NCBI GenBank assembly: GCA_016719465.1
Contig: JADJYY010000010.1
Coordinates: 1 to 64,000 of the forward strand
DNA length: 64,000 nucleotides
DNA from: Hydrogenophilales bacterium
Lineage (GTDB): Bacteria; Pseudomonadota; Gammaproteobacteria; Burkholderiales; Thiobacillaceae
Direction: 5' to 3'
The position numbers were made by a program, and so were the translations under genes. Shown here one piece after another: positions 1 through 9,128 of the stretch. The notes under the pieces are model-generated. The model saw nothing but the letters and a program-made list of their open reading frames with translations, searched no databases and was not told where the DNA came from. How positions within the stretch are numbered: the stretch's first letter is position 1; every line of letters starts with the position of its first letter.

Positions 1-1772
1 GAAACCGTGTTGGCCTATGCCAATGAGCCGGGCCTGGGTGGTGGCCATCTCTTGCTGGGCGTGGATAGCCGGGTGGATGAAAAAGGGGATACCCGGTATT
101 GGCCTGAAGGGCTGGCCGATCCCGACAAGATTCAGAAGGACCTCGCCAGCCAGTGCGCCTCGATGCTGAATGTGGCGATTCGCCCGGAAATGGCGGTGGA
201 GCGCCTCGATGGCAGGACTGTCATTGTCGTGTTCGTGCCGGAAGCGGATGTCAGCCAGAAGCCGGTTTATCTGAAGGCGACCGGCTTGCCCAAGGGCGCT
301 TTCCGGCGCATCGGCTCCACCGACCAGCGTTGCACGGACGAGGACTTATGGGTGTTGCGCGGCGCCAGCCAGCCCCAGTTCGGCCCGGATATGGCGCCGG
401 TGCCCGATGCCCGCATGGACGACCTCGATCCGCAGGCGATTGCCGAATATCGCCGTATGCGCGCGTTGGCGAATCCCCAGGCGGAAGAACTGGGATATGA
501 CAACCCCGACATGCTGGAGGCGCTGTCCGCTGTTCGTCGTGTGGACAATTTGCTGAAGCCGACCCTGGCCGGCATTGTGTTGTTCGGCAAACCGATGGCG
601 TTGCGGCGGCTGTTCCCGGCCTTGCGCATCGACTACATCCGGGTGGTGGGTACCCAGTGGGTGGATGATCCCGAGCAGCGGTTCCAGTCGGTGGATATTC
701 GCAAGCCGTTGATGCTGGCGCTGCCGGTGGCCGAGGCCAGCATCGTGGACGAGTTGCCCAAGGGCTTTCGTCTGCCTGAAGGTGACCTTCAAAGCCGCCA
801 GGAGCCGGTGCTTTCGCGCAAGGTGATCCGGGAGGCGCTGGCCAACGCGGTGATGCACCGCAGCTATCAGGAGCACAGCCCGATCCAGATCATCCGTTAC
901 AGCAATCGCATCGAGATTCTCAATCCGGGCTATTCGCTGAAGGACATGGCCAGTCTGGGCACCCCTGGCTCCCGCCTGCGCAACCCGGCCATCGCGGCGG
1001 TGATGCATGAGTTGAACTGGGCGGAAACCAAGGGTTCGGGTATTCGTACCATGCGACGTTTGGCGGGCGAGGCCGGTTTGCCGCTGCCGGAATTCGCTTC
1101 CGACCGGCAGAAGAACGAATTCAAGGTCACCTTGTTTCTGCATCACTTGCTGACCGAGGAAGATTACGCCTGGCTCAAGGAACTGGCCGGCGAGGGGCTC
1201 ACTGGCGACGAAGCCAAAGCGCTGATCTACGCGAGGGAAACCGGGGTGGTGGATAACACGGCCTGTCGGGATTTTTCCGGACTCGATACCTTGCAAGCGA
1301 GCAACCTGCTGCGTCGGTTGCGTGACCGGGGGCTGCTGGAGAAGCAGGGGCTGGAAGTCGCACTCACTACACCTTGGCCACGCCGCAGGACGCCCTTGAC
1401 CGTTCGCCGGAGCAGGGCGAGCTGCCACTGGAAGGTGGTAACCGGGTCAGCGAAGGTGGTAAGCAGTTACCGCAAGGTGGTAAGCGGGTATTGCCGGACT
1501 TGCCACCCGAACTGGCGGCTCGCCTGCCCCAACCCGCACAACGACTGGGCGCAGCCGCCTTACGCGCGCTGATACGCGATCTCTGTAGGTGGCAAGCGTT
1601 GCGCGGCGAGGAGCTTGCCACCTTGCTGCATAAAGACCTGAAATACCTGCGCAACAAGCACCTGACCGAGATGGTGCAAACCGGCGAGCTTGCCTTCCTG
1701 TTCCCGGAGTCTCCCAACCACGCGTTGCAGGCCTACAAGCTGCCGATGCGTGATAGCCAGCCTGACCAGTAG
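1..1772 (+). pseudogene. AlbA_2 (Schlafen-like) / HATPase putative transcriptional regulator, 5'-truncated by the window and frameshifted
   Basis: The reading frame is open from base 1, so the start lies outside the window. The first ~120 visible residues look like an AlbA_2 domain (GGHLLLGVDS, later KGAFRRIGSTDQRC). The middle carries an HATPase_c_4-like fold (REALANAVMHRSY, then GSRLRNPAIAAVMHELNWAE and KGSGIRTM), the pattern of proteins often named RecG-like or DNA-binding regulators. After LLEKQG at about 1350 the frame becomes low-complexity and stops at 1572. The frame that makes sense (SRTHYTLATPQDA) is open to 1772. One extra G in the run at 1347-1350 would join the two halves, so this is a single-base deletion or a sequencing error. 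The C-terminal part looks like a winged-helix region. It opens a group with the GmrSD-like gene, which suggests a defence or island role; that role is inference. Confidence 0.7.
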
Positions 1773-1839
1773 CTACCAGAACGACAATGAAGTGACCGGT
1801 GAGGTTGAATCAGCATGAATCACTCATAAAGCACAAACC

Positions 1840-3684
1840 ATGAAGCCCTTCTCCCGCTCGGTCATTGAACTTTTCGACGGCAAGAAACGCTACGTCATCC
1901 CCATGTTCCAGCGCCAATACGTCTGGCGTGAAGACCGCCAACTGGGGCGCATGTGGGACGACCTCAAGGCCAGGACGGAGCAACGGCTCGACAACAAGAC
2001 CACCTCGCCGCATTTCCTCGGCGCCATTGTGATCTCACTACTGCCCACCTTCGGCCGCCAGGTGCAGGCATACGACGTGATCGATGGACAGCAACGATTG
2101 ACCACCTTCCAGGTGTTGCTGAATGCCTTCCGCGATGTCGCTCGCGCCCTTAAATCTGAATTTGCGGACGAGTTGAACAAGTACATCGTCAACGAAGGGA
2201 TCATGGAGGACAAGGCCGTTGAGCGTTACAAGGTCTGGCCGACGCAGGTTGACCGGCCACAGATGAAGGCGCTGGTGGATTGCGGCTCCCAGGAGGGCGT
2301 CGTGACCATTGAGAAGGCGGAACTGGGCAAGAAAAAAACCGGCGTGGAGCCGATCATGATCACGGCCTACCACTACTTCCATTGTCAGATTCGTGAATTC
2401 ATCGCCGAGCCTTTCGACGAAACGAGCCAGGACGAGCGTATCGAGGCCCTGTTCCATGCCTTGAAGCATGATCTCGCCCTGGTTTCCATCGAACTTGAAG
2501 GTGGGGATGACCCCCAAGTGATCTTTGAAACGCTTAATGGCTTCAACGAGCCGTTATTGCCCACCGACCTGATGCGGAACTTCGTTTTCCAGCGGGCCTA
2601 CCGGGAGAAGCGTGGCGAAGGCGACAAGACGCCCGATGAGCTTTACAACGAATACTGGCTGCCTTTCGACCACCATTTCTGGAAGCGCGAGGAGAAGCAA
2701 GGCCGCCTCAAGCGTCCGCGTGTCGATCTGTTTTTCCAGCATTTCCTGGCGATGAAGCAGGCGACCGACATCAATGTTGGCCGGCTCTACCACGACTACA
2801 AAATCTGGATCGAGACGGAAAAACCCTATGCCAGCGTTGAGGACGAACTCAAGGACAACGTCCACTTTGCGGGGGTGTACAAGAAGATGATCACGCCCGA
2901 GGAACCCAGCGAACTGAGCGATTTCGCGGGCATGCTCAACATCTTCGACGTAAAAACCATCTCACCTTTGATCCTGTTTCTTTGCGGAGAGGTCGGCCTG
3001 CAAGGCACGGCGTTGCAACAGGCGTTGCAAGCGCTGGAATCCTTTCTCATCCGGCGCGCTGTATGCGGACTCACGACCAAAAACTACAACCGACTGTTCC
3101 TGCAACTGGTCGAGGGGCTGCGGGGCAAGTCGGACGTGGAAAGCCAGTTGAAGACTGAACTCCTCAAGGGCGAAGGCGATGCCGTGGTGTGGCCGGACGA
3201 TGCCGTATTTTCGTTGGCGTGGCTCACCCATCGGCTTTACAACGACATGCCTTCGATCCGGCTGCAATACATCCTGAAACGCATCGAGCAGGCAAAGCGC
3301 AGCGCCATGAACGAAGACATCCATATCAAGTCGTCGCTCACCCTCGAACACCTGATGCCCGTGACGTGGGAGAACCATTGGCCATTACCCGATGGCCACA
3401 TGAGCAAGACCGCCTGGGTGCGTCTGCTTGAAGACACGCCCGACCTCGATGCCGACAAGCGTGACCAAGTGATCCACACCATTGGCAACCTGACCTTACT
3501 TACTCAGCCGTTGAATTCATCTCTGCAAAATGGGCCATGGATCGAGAAGCAGCCGGAGATCACCAAGCAATCCGCCTTGGCATTGAACCGCGAGTTCCTT
3601 GATTACCCGAAGTGGAACGAAGACATGATTAAAGAACGGGGTCAAAGCCTATTGGCGCACGCACTGGCTATCTGGCCACGGTGA
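1840..3684 (+). CDS. GmrSD-like DUF262/DUF1524 protein (putative type IV restriction or nicking enzyme)
   Basis: A 614-residue protein. The N-terminal DUF262 domain shows PMFQRQYVW at residues 21-29 and the DGQQR nucleotide-binding motif at 82-86, as in GmrS-type and DndB-like proteins. The C-terminal DUF1524 domain, a His-Me-finger nuclease fold, shows EHLMP at about residue 505 and IGNLTLL plus an asparagine-rich tail near 550. Members of this fusion family restrict phages with modified DNA; whether this one does is inference. It lies 67 bp behind the AlbA_2 gene and 30 bp before the next gene, on the same strand, so the three may be co-transcribed. The length fits the single-chain family and no lesion is visible. 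Confidence 0.85.
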   Translation: MKPFSRSVIELFDGKKRYVIPMFQRQYVWREDRQLGRMWDDLKARTEQRLDNKTTSPHFLGAIVISLLPTFGRQVQAYDVIDGQQRLTTFQVLLNAFRDVARALKSEFADELNKYIVNEGIMEDKAVERYKVWPTQVDRPQMKALVDCGSQEGVVTIEKAELGKKKTGVEPIMITAYHYFHCQIREFIAEPFDETSQDERIEALFHALKHDLALVSIELEGGDDPQVIFETLNGFNEPLLPTDLMRNFVFQRAYREKRGEGDKTPDELYNEYWLPFDHHFWKREEKQGRLKRPRVDLFFQHFLAMKQATDINVGRLYHDYKIWIETEKPYASVEDELKDNVHFAGVYKKMITPEEPSELSDFAGMLNIFDVKTISPLILFLCGEVGLQGTALQQALQALESFLIRRAVCGLTTKNYNRLFLQLVEGLRGKSDVESQLKTELLKGEGDAVVWPDDAVFSLAWLTHRLYNDMPSIRLQYILKRIEQAKRSAMNEDIHIKSSLTLEHLMPVTWENHWPLPDGHMSKTAWVRLLEDTPDLDADKRDQVIHTIGNLTLLTQPLNSSLQNGPWIEKQPEITKQSALALNREFLDYPKWNEDMIKERGQSLLAHALAIWPR

Positions 3685-3714
3685 TGGCCATAGCGAACCC
3701 ATAACGGCTACGAC

Positions 3715-4497
3715 ATGCCTGCTTTCGAGCGCTACATCGGCATCGACTATTCAGGTGCGGAAACTCCGGAATCCAGCCTCAAGGGTCTGCGCATCTACAT
3801 GGCCGAGGGCGATGATGGCCCCGCTGTGGAGGTTCCACCCCCGCCCAGCCCGCGTAAATACTGGACACGGCGCGGCATCGCACACTGGCTGGCGGAACGC
3901 CTGGCCGAGGACATGCCCACCCTGGTTGGCATCGACCACGGTTTCTCCTTCCCGATCCGCTATTTCGAGGTGCATCACCTGCCGCCCGACTGGCCGGCCT
4001 TCCTCGATGACTTCCAGCGACATTGGCCAACCGATGCGGATCACACCTATGTCGATTTCATTCGCGACGGGGTTTGCGGCAACGGCGCAGCGCGCATGGG
4101 CAACCCGCGCTGGCGGCGGATTTGCGAAACGCGCTGCCGGGCCAAGTCGGTATTCCATTTCGATGTGCAAGGCGCGGTTGCCAAGTCCACTCATGCGGGC
4201 ATTCCCTGGCTGCGGTATCTGCGCCAGCAGTTGGGGGAGCGGGTGCATTTCTGGCCCTTCGAAGGTTGGGACATCCCGGCCGGCCGTTCGGCCCTGGCGG
4301 AGGTGTACCCGGCGCTGTGGAAGCATGCCTATCCGGCTGGAAACCTCACCCCGGACCAGCATGATGCCTATGTTGTCGCCACATGGTTACGGGAAGCAGA
4401 TCGAGATAGGCGGTTGCGGGCGGCGCTCAACCCGGAATTGACCTTTCATGATCGCTCGATCGCCGTGGTGGAGGGGTGGATACTGGGGGTGAGATAA
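3715..4497 (+). CDS. Hypothetical protein with an RNase H-like (DUF429-type) start
   Basis: A 260-residue protein of unknown function. It opens with YIGIDYSGAE (residues 7-16), an Asp-containing first strand like that of DUF429/RNase H-fold proteins. TLVGIDHGFSFP follows at about residue 65, and DQHDAYVVATWLRE near residue 220 could supply a late acidic position. The acidic residues at strand 1, strand 4 and the last helix suggest a nuclease-like fold; that is inference from pattern only. There is no signal peptide or membrane segment. It follows the GmrSD-like gene after 30 bp and is probably in the same transcript, hinting at a shared island or defence role. Confidence 0.7.
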   Translation: MPAFERYIGIDYSGAETPESSLKGLRIYMAEGDDGPAVEVPPPPSPRKYWTRRGIAHWLAERLAEDMPTLVGIDHGFSFPIRYFEVHHLPPDWPAFLDDFQRHWPTDADHTYVDFIRDGVCGNGAARMGNPRWRRICETRCRAKSVFHFDVQGAVAKSTHAGIPWLRYLRQQLGERVHFWPFEGWDIPAGRSALAEVYPALWKHAYPAGNLTPDQHDAYVVATWLREADRDRRLRAALNPELTFHDRSIAVVEGWILGVR

Positions 4498-4557
4498 AGC
4501 CAGGCTCCTCATGCGCGCATCACGCGCACGTCGCCCCGAGGAACATTCTGAAATTTT

Positions 4558-4794
4558 TTACCGCTGATTCTTGGCTGAAGCTGATTTCTCGACCCAGGCG
4601 GCCAACACCGACTTGTCGGCCAGCAACTCGGGGGTGAGCAGGATCAGATAGGGTGGTGTGTATTCGATCAGGTGATAGCAGGAGGTGTTTGCCTGCGGTG
4701 TTGGGATCGCGCCCGCCAAGGGCTTGGGAACGAGCGTCAGGCGTGGCTTGGCTACCGGGTCTGGGCTGGGTTGTGGCGGTTGTGGCGTAGGCAT
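4558..4794 (-). CDS. Small hypothetical protein
   Basis: A 78-residue reading frame with a proline-rich N-terminus (TPQPPQPSPDP) and a more structured second half (HLIEYTPPYLILLTPELL, residues ~41-58). I do not recognise the family. It begins 13 bp after the stop of the upstream small gene and lies in the same run as the HTH regulator, so a short three-gene operon is plausible. An overlapping frame of similar length (4520-4807) has less protein-like composition and was not chosen. Confidence 0.5.
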   Translation of the reverse strand: MPTPQPPQPSPDPVAKPRLTLVPKPLAGAIPTPQANTSCYHLIEYTPPYLILLTPELLADKSVLAAWVEKSASAKNQR

Positions 4795-4807
4795 GTTCGC
4801 TTCGCAT

Positions 4808-5029
4808 TCAGGCGGTGCGCAACTTCACCGCGAAGTCCGCGACGCCGGTCTTGAACAGGAACCGCGCGGCGGCGTCCAGTGTCTTGAATTCCCGTGTTTC
4901 GCGCTTGCCGGTTTCCAGGGTCTTGCCGTCGATCACCACCATGTAGCCGTCGGTCATGACCGCGTAATGGACCTGAACACGTTTCACGGCATTGGCGTCC
5001 AGCAGTAACTTGAGTTCGCGTTCCGTCAT
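4808..5029 (-). CDS. Small hypothetical protein (faintly plasmid KfrB/partition-associated-like)
   Basis: A 73-residue protein starting TERELKLLLDANAV, with a middle beta-rich stretch (DGYMVVIDGKTLE) and a final helix-strand (ARFLFKTGVADFAVKL). The layout recalls small plasmid or ICE proteins of the KfrB/ParC-associated kind, but the match is too weak to name. Its start codon overlaps the stop of the HTH gene by four bases (ATGA, 5026-5029), so the two are translationally coupled. Confidence 0.6.
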   Translation of the reverse strand: MTERELKLLLDANAVKRVQVHYAVMTDGYMVVIDGKTLETGKRETREFKTLDAAARFLFKTGVADFAVKLRTA

Positions 5030-5277
5030 GTTTTTCCTCCGCCTGCTGGGTGTTCAGGTTGCTCGAATAGGTCGCCTTGATCGACCAGGACCAGCAACTC
5101 GCCGGGTTTAACCTTGAGGTATTGGCACAGCCGGGCAAGTACATCCCGGTCGAAGCTTTTCACCCGGTCGTAGTAGTAGCGGTCCAGCGTGGCGCGGGCG
5201 ATACCGGTCGCCCGGCAGACATCCGCCACCTTGAGCCGTCGTTCACCGAGTAGGGTCGAAAGTTTGCAGCTAATCAT
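5026..5277 (-). CDS. Cro/CI-type helix-turn-helix regulator
   Basis: An 83-residue DNA-binding protein. The start at 5277 (MISCKLSTLLGERRL) fits the usual opening of the YozG/Cro-CI family. The helix-turn-helix spans about residues 16-40 (VADVCRATGIARATLDRYY), followed by LARLCQYLKVKPGELLVL, the typical last helices. A longer frame runs upstream to 5553 but its extra residues do not look like protein. It heads an operon with the two small genes at 4558-5029 and probably autoregulates through the AT-rich stretch just upstream (5278-5320). Confidence 0.8.
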   Translation of the reverse strand: MISCKLSTLLGERRLKVADVCRATGIARATLDRYYYDRVKSFDRDVLARLCQYLKVKPGELLVLVDQGDLFEQPEHPAGGGKT

Positions 5278-5380
5278 GGCAATAATTGATCGAGTCAGGT
5301 CAAAATATACACCATAGGACGCTATCAGATCAGAAAAGCCTGTGGATGCAACGGTATTGGTATGAATGCCGATGATGCGT

Positions 5381-5566
5381 TCAGGCGGCCTCGGCCAGTT
5401 CCGACGCCACGGCTTCCCATCCCTAGCGGGTGGCTTCCAGGGTGATGCTCTGATTCGCCAGCCGGCCAACATCATTGATGCGGGCGACGACGCTTTGGGC
5501 GGCTTCGTTGCGATCGGCATGGGCGGTGTAGAGCAGGCGACTGAATACCGCATCGCTACAAAGCAT
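5381..5566 (-). pseudogene. Decayed small island gene with an in-frame TAG
   Basis: Reading the minus strand from an ATG at 5564-5566 gives a protein-like run containing RLLYTAHADRNEAAQSVVAR, then a TAG at 5423-5425, then 13 more plausible residues (GWEAVASELAEAA) before a TGA at 5381-5383. The frame stays the same on both sides of the TAG, so a point mutation in a 61-codon gene explains it. Function is unknown. The remaining bases between 5278 and 5636 show no other gene. Confidence 0.4.
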
Positions 5567-5636
5567 GATCCGCTGATCTCTGATGGGGTGGGCTTGTTCT
5601 AACCCAGACCAGGAAACTCAACGTCGCCCACAGCGA

Positions 5637-5870
5637 TCACACATTGGTGCCTTTCATCCACTTGATTGCCCGGCCATGAAAATCCTCGGGGGATTCGCCG
5701 GGAATACGAACCAGACAGAGGTCCTTCCCACTTAGAGCAGGGCACCATCCAAGTGCGGCGGGATGTACGTATTTGGCCACCTCTCCTCCGCCGACGAGGA
5801 GGATGATGGGGGTAGGGGCATGCGGTCTGGCACGCGACTCCAACTTCTCGACACGGGAATTCAGGTTCAT
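5637..5870 (-). CDS. Small hypothetical protein
   Basis: A 77-residue protein opening NLNSRVEKLESRAR (a short coiled-coil-like helix), then PIILLVGGGEVAKYV and RIPGESPEDFHGRAIKWMKG. I do not recognise a family. The start ATG (5868-5870) overlaps the stop of the upstream gene (ATGA), the same coupling seen between neighbouring genes in this run, which supports it being real. Confidence 0.55.
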   Translation of the reverse strand: MNLNSRVEKLESRARPHAPTPIILLVGGGEVAKYVHPAALGWCPALSGKDLCLVRIPGESPEDFHGRAIKWMKGTNV

Positions 5871-6124
5871 GACTTTCCTTCCAGGGCGTCGATACGTTGC
5901 TCAAGTTCGATGACCTCATAGAGCTTGCGCAGCTCCCCCAGCACAAAGACCAACCGCGTGGCGTCCTGGGTGTCGATCTTTCCTGCCCATGCCTCCCGAT
6001 AAACCCGTCCCATCTCATCGCGGAGATGACGCAAGGAGTCCAGCTTGATGGGTGGCGTGCGGGTGGGGGTCAAAACCACGTTTCCACTTCTTCCGTCCAG
6101 GGTTATAGGTTGTTTATTTCGCAT
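5867..6124 (-). CDS. Hypothetical island protein
   Basis: An 85-residue protein, start at 6124 chosen because GGAGG lies 8 bases upstream on the minus strand; the longer start at 6148 has no such site. The sequence opens RNKQPITLDGRSGNVVLTP and continues with two amphipathic helices (LRHLRDEMGRVYREAWAG; LVFVLGELRKLYEVIELEQR). The helical composition resembles small regulators or terminase-like small proteins found near satellite primases, but no assignment is possible. It overlaps the end of the 6114-6545 gene. Confidence 0.6.
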   Translation of the reverse strand: MRNKQPITLDGRSGNVVLTPTRTPPIKLDSLRHLRDEMGRVYREAWAGKIDTQDATRLVFVLGELRKLYEVIELEQRIDALEGKS

Positions 6125-6545
6125 TTTCAGGACCTCCACGTTCATCAACTTCTAGCATTCGCAGCCAGCCCTCGGGGTCTTGCCGAGCCGCGTACACAGC
6201 GAGTGCTGGCTCCTGTTTCTCTTGGTGGATGGGTTCCGCCGCAATGGCCTCGGGGTAGCGGGCCAGGATGTCGGCATGGGTGGACGGCGGGAAGCTGGCG
6301 ACTTCCATGGGGTCACGGTCGGGGTAGTGAAGCAGCCACCAGCGGGAAGCAGTCGCCGTACCTCGATGTGTGTCGTTCAAAGCTTCTCGCAGCGCGTCCA
6401 GGATGCCGGACTTGTACGCCTTCAGAATCTGAAGCCATCGGTTAACGCCGGAAGCCTCGCCCTTGGCCTTGAGGGTGCCCACCGGGGACAGGGCCAGACT
6501 TACCCCGTCCGCCGTTGCCTCCCGGATGATGGTCGCCGGGTTCAT
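6114..6545 (-). CDS. Hypothetical protein next to primase-helicase
   Basis: A 143-residue protein. It starts NPATIIREATADGVSLAL and contains a short repeat of helices (VNRWLQILKAYKSGILDALRE) of the TubC-like docking type that often follows primase/helicase genes on integrative elements. The C-terminal half (HYPDRDPMEVASFPPSTHADILARYPEA, here abbreviated) is proline-rich and of unknown role. The ATG overlaps the stop of the primase-helicase by four bases, so the two are translated together. Confidence 0.65.
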   Translation of the reverse strand: MNPATIIREATADGVSLALSPVGTLKAKGEASGVNRWLQILKAYKSGILDALREALNDTHRGTATASRWWLLHYPDRDPMEVASFPPSTHADILARYPEAIAAEPIHQEKQEPALAVYAARQDPEGWLRMLEVDERGGPENAK

Positions 6546-8827
6546 ACCTCCTCCTCGACCATTGCCGTGGCCTCATGCGTGCCGACACCAAATGGGGAGC
6601 CGGAGGAAACTTCCGGTCGCGAAGTCCTGAATGTCCTAATGTCCTGCTCGCATCCTCCATCGGCAGGACATTCAGGACTTGCAGGACATGGATCAGGGAA
6701 GTTTTCTCTCGTCTTGATCTTGTAGCGGACATTGCCGCCCATCCGTCCCAGGCTTCTGCACTCGATGCCCAGGTACCGCAGTGCCGGGGCGATGCGTCGT
6801 AGTGCATCTCCGAAACCTTTGGCCGACCTTGGCCATGCGTCGGTGTTGGCGGGTCTGTGAGACTCGACCGCGCGGAACAGTTCCTTCACTGGCATGTCGG
6901 TCTCCCGCCGCCCTCGTGCATCGAACCATTCGATCAAGGCGGTTGCTACCGGATTGGCGTCGATGGTGCGTGCGATGGCGTCCTGTCGGCTGGCGTTGAA
7001 CTGCTTCATGAAATCCTCGCCATGCCTCCCCAAAGCCTCGGCCATTGCCATCCCTAAGCGGGCAAACTCGATCAGACGCGGTCGCTGCTCCGGGGGCAGT
7101 TGGATGCCGGGTAGCCTGGCCAGTGCATGTGCCATCGTATCCAGCAGGACACCCAGCAGGCGCCCATGCTCGGCTGCGAACAACCGCCAGAGCACGGTGA
7201 CGTCCATCTTGCTGGCGCTCTCGATCACTGGCGTCTCCACCGTGATGGCGCGGTCGATCAGGTCTTGGGCCGTGACTGAGGCACCTATGCCGTTCAGAAC
7301 CACGGGACGCTTGACCACGATCACCGATTCGTCGGCATCGGAGTACAGCTTGCGCTTGGCGAACCCACCACCGGTGGCCAGGACGCACAAGGCGTCCTGC
7401 ATGGGCGCGGGCAGATGGCTGATGTTCTCGTAACTCACCAGCCAGTTCACGCCGGCAGTGATGAACACGTCCTCCACCGCCTTGGGCGCTGCCCTCAGGT
7501 CACAGGCATTGGGGTCTATCAGCCGCCGCAATGTGGCCTGGGCGGTACTTTTTGCGGACCCCTGTTCGCCGATCAGTTCCAGGATTGGGAATGGGGTATC
7601 CGGTCTCAGGCACTCGCCTAGCCAGGTCAGCACCAGCAGCCGTGCCTCCTCGGGGATGTTGGCGATGCGCCACAGCACCGAGATGTCGCCGCCAGCAATG
7701 GGTTCGGGGAGTGGCCGCATACTCTCAGAGCGGATGAAGCGCGTCGGCGGATCGTCCACGAGTTCCCAATGTCCGGGTTCGATCTTGACGGCACGACTCC
7801 TTCCAGGCTCGCCCAAGTCCAGGAAGTAGGCCCCGCCATGAGCGGCGACCCGGACATGCACATCAAGGCATTCCCCTTTGAATCGGCCAAGCCCCGACAG
7901 CGTGGACAGGGCCTCACGCACCGATTGATCTCGGGGCGACTTGCCGGTGGCCCGGTAGAAGCCCGCCACCAACCAGTCGCGAAACTGCCGGCCATCCAAC
8001 CGTCTGGTTTCCTGCGTGGCGTGGTCTTTGGCGTACACGTCCTTGTTCTGGTCGTGGAAGAGGTCAGTGTGTTTCTCAACGAAGGCCACCAATGCAGATG
8101 CCTGGCTCTGCTTGCTGTCTTCCTCGCCTTCCGGATCGGCGCCTGCTGCGTCTTCTCGGCCTTGCCCGTGCCCTGGCATGTCCGGTGTCGCTTTCGTGCC
8201 CTGGTGGCCCTCCAATGGTCCCGGCGTCCCTATCCTGGGCAATCCGGCGATGTCTTCCGCCGTCGCATCGGGATGGGCTTCCAGCCAGTCCACCACGTCC
8301 CCCTTGGGGGGCAGGTCCAGTGCGGCCACGTCGATCATGCGCACGGTGCAACCCAGGCCCAGCAAGATGCCCGCCACGGCTTCGGCGTAGTGCTGGCCGG
8401 CTTCGTCGTTGTCGGGCCAGAGGGTGACGGTGCGCCCGGCGAGGATGGTCCAGTCAGCTTTTTCCGCAGAGTCCGCCCCGCCACTGGTGGTAGCCAGCAG
8501 TTCCAGCTTCGCCAGGGCATCGGCGCAGGTTTCGCCTTCCACCACGAACACGTCCTCAGCAGGCCGGGCGGCTAGCTCATGCAGGTGGTACAGCGGTTTG
8601 CTGTCCTGAAACTCCGGTTCCCCCAGGAAGTAACCCTGGCCGCTCAGCTTCATGGGGCGAATCCACTTCTCGCCGGTATCGGGGTGTTTCAGGCGGATAC
8701 GCCAGAACAGCGGGGTGCCGTCCTGGCCGTGGTACTCGTGCAGGGCCTGGGGCTTGAAGCCGTTGCGGATGGCACTCGCAGCCAGTCTCCGCGCGGCTTG
8801 CTTGGGGGATTCATTGGCGTGGTTCAT
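6542..8827 (-). CDS. Toprim / P-loop primase-helicase of an integrative (P4-like) element
   Basis: A 761-residue protein, start at 8827 chosen because its ATG overlaps the preceding primase stop (ATGA) and a purine-rich site lies upstream; the frame extends further but without protein-like sequence. The first ~200 residues contain a Toprim-like segment (VFVVEGETCADALAKL, then LWPDNDEAGQHYAEAV). The central domain carries a Walker A motif GEQGSAKST with downstream ATPase-like sequence (NWLVSYENISHLP, where a Walker B would be). Together with the CHC2 protein encoded just before it, it would form a split primase-helicase for replication of the element. This pairing is standard for satellite phages and ICE-like islands. 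Confidence 0.85.
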   Translation of the reverse strand: MNHANESPKQAARRLAASAIRNGFKPQALHEYHGQDGTPLFWRIRLKHPDTGEKWIRPMKLSGQGYFLGEPEFQDSKPLYHLHELAARPAEDVFVVEGETCADALAKLELLATTSGGADSAEKADWTILAGRTVTLWPDNDEAGQHYAEAVAGILLGLGCTVRMIDVAALDLPPKGDVVDWLEAHPDATAEDIAGLPRIGTPGPLEGHQGTKATPDMPGHGQGREDAAGADPEGEEDSKQSQASALVAFVEKHTDLFHDQNKDVYAKDHATQETRRLDGRQFRDWLVAGFYRATGKSPRDQSVREALSTLSGLGRFKGECLDVHVRVAAHGGAYFLDLGEPGRSRAVKIEPGHWELVDDPPTRFIRSESMRPLPEPIAGGDISVLWRIANIPEEARLLVLTWLGECLRPDTPFPILELIGEQGSAKSTAQATLRRLIDPNACDLRAAPKAVEDVFITAGVNWLVSYENISHLPAPMQDALCVLATGGGFAKRKLYSDADESVIVVKRPVVLNGIGASVTAQDLIDRAITVETPVIESASKMDVTVLWRLFAAEHGRLLGVLLDTMAHALARLPGIQLPPEQRPRLIEFARLGMAMAEALGRHGEDFMKQFNASRQDAIARTIDANPVATALIEWFDARGRRETDMPVKELFRAVESHRPANTDAWPRSAKGFGDALRRIAPALRYLGIECRSLGRMGGNVRYKIKTRENFPDPCPASPECPADGGCEQDIRTFRTSRPEVSSGSPFGVGTHEATAMVEEEV

Positions 8828-9126
8828 CGTCCAATCTCCCATGCGCCCAGGGCCTTGGTGGCTTCGATGAAACGCAATCCGTAGCGTTTCATGTGGAAGG
8901 CCAGCACGTCCCCGCCATGGGCACCACATACCATGCAGCGAAAGGCGCCGGTTTCGATGCGCACCCGCAGGCTGGGGTGGGTGTCCTTGTGGAAGGGGCA
9001 GACGGCATTCCGCCATGCACCCCGGCCGGTAAGTTGGAGACCCTGGGCCGCGTAGTAGTCGGCTGGAGTAGGTAGGCGGTCGCGTCGGAAACTGAAACGC
9101 CCGCGCGTCGGGGTCGCGTTCCGCAT
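8824..9126 (-). CDS. CHC2-type zinc-finger primase subunit
   Basis: A 100-residue protein equivalent to the N-terminal zinc domain of DnaG-type primases. The ligands are CPFHKDTHPSLRV (Cys and His) and FRCMVCGAHGGDVLAF (two Cys), giving C-x2-H and C-x2-C. Residues ~20-40 (PTPADYYAAQGLQL) match the usual lead-in. It lacks the catalytic Toprim part, which is supplied by the next gene in the operon. Stop and start overlap by four bases. Confidence 0.85.
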   Translation of the reverse strand: MRNATPTRGRFSFRRDRLPTPADYYAAQGLQLTGRGAWRNAVCPFHKDTHPSLRVRIETGAFRCMVCGAHGGDVLAFHMKRYGLRFIEATKALGAWEIGR

Positions 9127-9128
9127 GG

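Noticed and set aside
346..1428. 360-residue minus-strand frame over the AlbA_2 gene
   Set aside because: Antisense; the forward frame matches a recognisable domain, this one does not.
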